A DNA stretch of 64,000 nucleotides, taken from contig CAUYUJ010018560.1 in assembly GCA_963575745.1 (NCBI GenBank), forward strand, positions 317,813 to 381,812, given 5' to 3'. The notes under the pieces were generated by a model. The model did no database searches. It saw nothing but the letters and a program-made list of their open reading frames with translations, and was not told the DNA's origin. A program made the position numbers and the translations under genes. Positions 62,817-64,000 of the stretch are shown in pieces; the first letter of the stretch is position 1; each line of letters begins with the position of its first letter. The DNA comes from Prorocentrum cordatum. Taxonomy: Eukaryota; Sar; Dinophyceae; Prorocentrales; Prorocentraceae.

Positions 62817-63899
62817 ATGTCTTCGCCGCTCTCGCCCCACCTGCTCCTGTACGATCTCCGCGGCAGGCTGCTTCGAGGCTTATCGGACGTTTCAGGGCGC
62901 AAGTTCTAAGGCCTGGCAGTCGCGGCTCGGAACAGTGAGCGGCTTTCACCAGCTACCAAGAACAAGCTGGTACGCCTCGACTACGCGTACAACATCGTTC
63001 GCCACATAAGCCGTGTGGGCATCGACGAATAGTTAGAGGACGTGCTGCGCGAGGCCACGGGCTCCAAGGGCAAGCGCACGGGCCAGACTGTGTGCCAATC
63101 TGCCGACAGCGCCGCTGCAGGCGATCGTGCCACATCTTCCTTTGGCTTTCATTCAGATTCCCTCGAGTCCGTCCCTGGACAAACAGCGTTCGGCAAGGGC
63201 ACGAGCTGCTCGGAGCCCGCTCCCATTGTTCTGGACATCCCGAAGATGCTCCCCTGCGCACGCGAGGCATACGACGAGCAGCTGGGAGTTTACCAGAGTT
63301 TAGTCGAGGCACAAAATGGCACGATCGCACGTCTTCAGGGGCTCCTGGTGCGCTGCCACAATCAACGCATAGAAGGTGTTCCACGGGATGGAGACGGAGC
63401 TCGCCGCAGTTCTGGCCGTGCGGATGTCCACAATGCGGAGGACGACGAAGGGCAGCGCTGCGAGACCAGCGAGGAGCTGGGCAAGTCCAGCGCTGGGCAC
63501 ACACCTCGTCATCGCCCGCGCCGCCTCCGAGTGCAAGCAATCCCCGTCGAAACCGAGGGGGTCTCCGAGGATTTCCCGTAGAGGGACTTCATCTTCGGAA
63601 AGGACAGCGTGAATGTCACCTGTGTGCAGCAGGCGACGGGCGTAATGGTGCGACTCAACGGCTCGTGCAACGACGGCGACGACGGCATCATGCTGACCTT
63701 CACGGCGTCGTACGAGGTCGAAGATCAGGACTTCAAGCAGGCAGTTATTATGTGCGACGACCGCCTAGAGCACGTTTTCGGCGAAGCCGCCGACTGGTCC
63801 GAGCACGACGGCGAGATCACGGACACAGAGGACGACGACAGCCCTGCAGGGCGAGGGGATAGGCCCTACGGCGACCCCCCCTGCAGGGCGAGGGGGTAG
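62817..63899 (+). pseudogene. SL-tagged processed pseudogene, unknown protein
   Basis: From the ATG at 62817 a single frame runs 361 codons to TAG at 63897, broken only by TAA (62907), TAG (63030) and TAG (63579). Text either side of each stop continues smoothly: LRGRLLRGLSDVSGRKF stop GLAVAARNSERLSPATKNKL; NIVRHISRVGIDE stop LEDVLREATGSKGKRTG; and SEDFP stop RDFIFGKDSVNVTCV. A helical, coiled-coil-like piece (AYDEQLGVYQSLVEAQNGTI) lies near residue 160 and a hydrophilic C-terminal domain (GIMLTFTASYEVEDQDFKQA) near 305. I recognise no family. There is no intron over 1.1 kb, unlike the kinesin exons, and a spliced-leader relic precedes it, so it derives from a mature mRNA. Three TIPs to TAG/TAA fit C-to-T changes in CAG/CAA. 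Confidence 0.75.
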
Positions 63900-63985
63900 G
63901 CCCAAGGTCGTCGCGCTCGCCTTCGGCACCTTCGGCTGGAGGCTCGCAGACGCCACCCCTGCATGGCGAGGGAGTAGGCCCAGGC
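63835..63985 (+). repeat. Three copies of CCCTGCAGGGCGAGGGGRTAGG
   Basis: CCTGCAGGGCGAGGGGATAG (63842), CCTGCAGGGCGAGGGGGTAG (63880) and CCTGCATGGCGAGGGAGTAG (63959) lie at and beyond the 3' end of the pseudogene frame. The second provides its final stop. Confidence 0.85.
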
Positions 63986-64000
63986 CGCGGCCCCCCCCGC

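Noticed and set aside
63300-63536. A 78-codon hydrophobic minus-strand frame
   Set aside because: It lies opposite the long SL-tagged plus frame, has no supporting context and is best explained as its shadow.
1-64000. tRNA, rRNA, CRISPR arrays, bacterial operons, ribosome binding sites
   Set aside because: No tRNA-like GGTTCRAxTCC context with a matching stem, no rRNA strings and no spacer-repeat pattern were seen by eye; the tandem arrays here lack unique spacers of constant length.

Overview
This window looks like nuclear DNA of a dinoflagellate. The strongest evidence is two relics of the dinoflagellate spliced leader (DinoSL), at 62731-62754 (+) and 29999-30020 (-). Each sits at the 5' end of an intronless, damaged coding remnant, the signature of reverse-transcribed, trans-spliced mRNAs. 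High GC, very sparse coding, introns starting with GC, and dense satellites and foldback repeats fit a large-genome core dinoflagellate. The species cannot be told from the sequence.

Coding content is small and mostly on the minus strand. From right to left: a processed pseudogene of unknown function on the + strand (62817-63899); an isolated exon-like segment at 61538-61616 (-); a decayed CMGC-type protein kinase with a long C-terminal extension (56981 to about 55490, -); five collinear exons of one kinesin motor gene on the minus strand (53933, 36394, 28993, 21334 and 16929), spread over about 37 kb for roughly 200 codons; a second SL-tagged retrocopy fragment (30020-29600, -); a truncated non-LTR retrotransposon (LINE) reverse transcriptase (13818-13081, -); and a two-exon 2-oxoglutarate/Fe(II) oxygenase (4052-2856, -). 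The kinesin exons give, in order, the P-loop, the GLVPRA helix, YNEHVYDLL, the ENL/ADELL segment and the SSRSH switch I. Exons for the N-terminus, switch II (LVDLAGSE) and the tail were not found.

Most of the remaining sequence is repetitive. There are long GGA/TCC tracts, (TCGTCTG)n, (CAT)n, (CAA)n and (CAGCCT)n tracts, a 73-bp satellite, GGCCCCAAGAGG-type minisatellites, and composite elements of 85-bp arrays joined to a fixed tail and a GGA tract. At least seven unrelated foldback (terminal inverted repeat) families occur; three have two copies each or almost fill an intron, and two copies lie within about 50 bp of kinesin exons. I read these as candidate introners or MITEs. Nearly all other long open frames are low-complexity repeats translated in several frames and are not annotated as genes.
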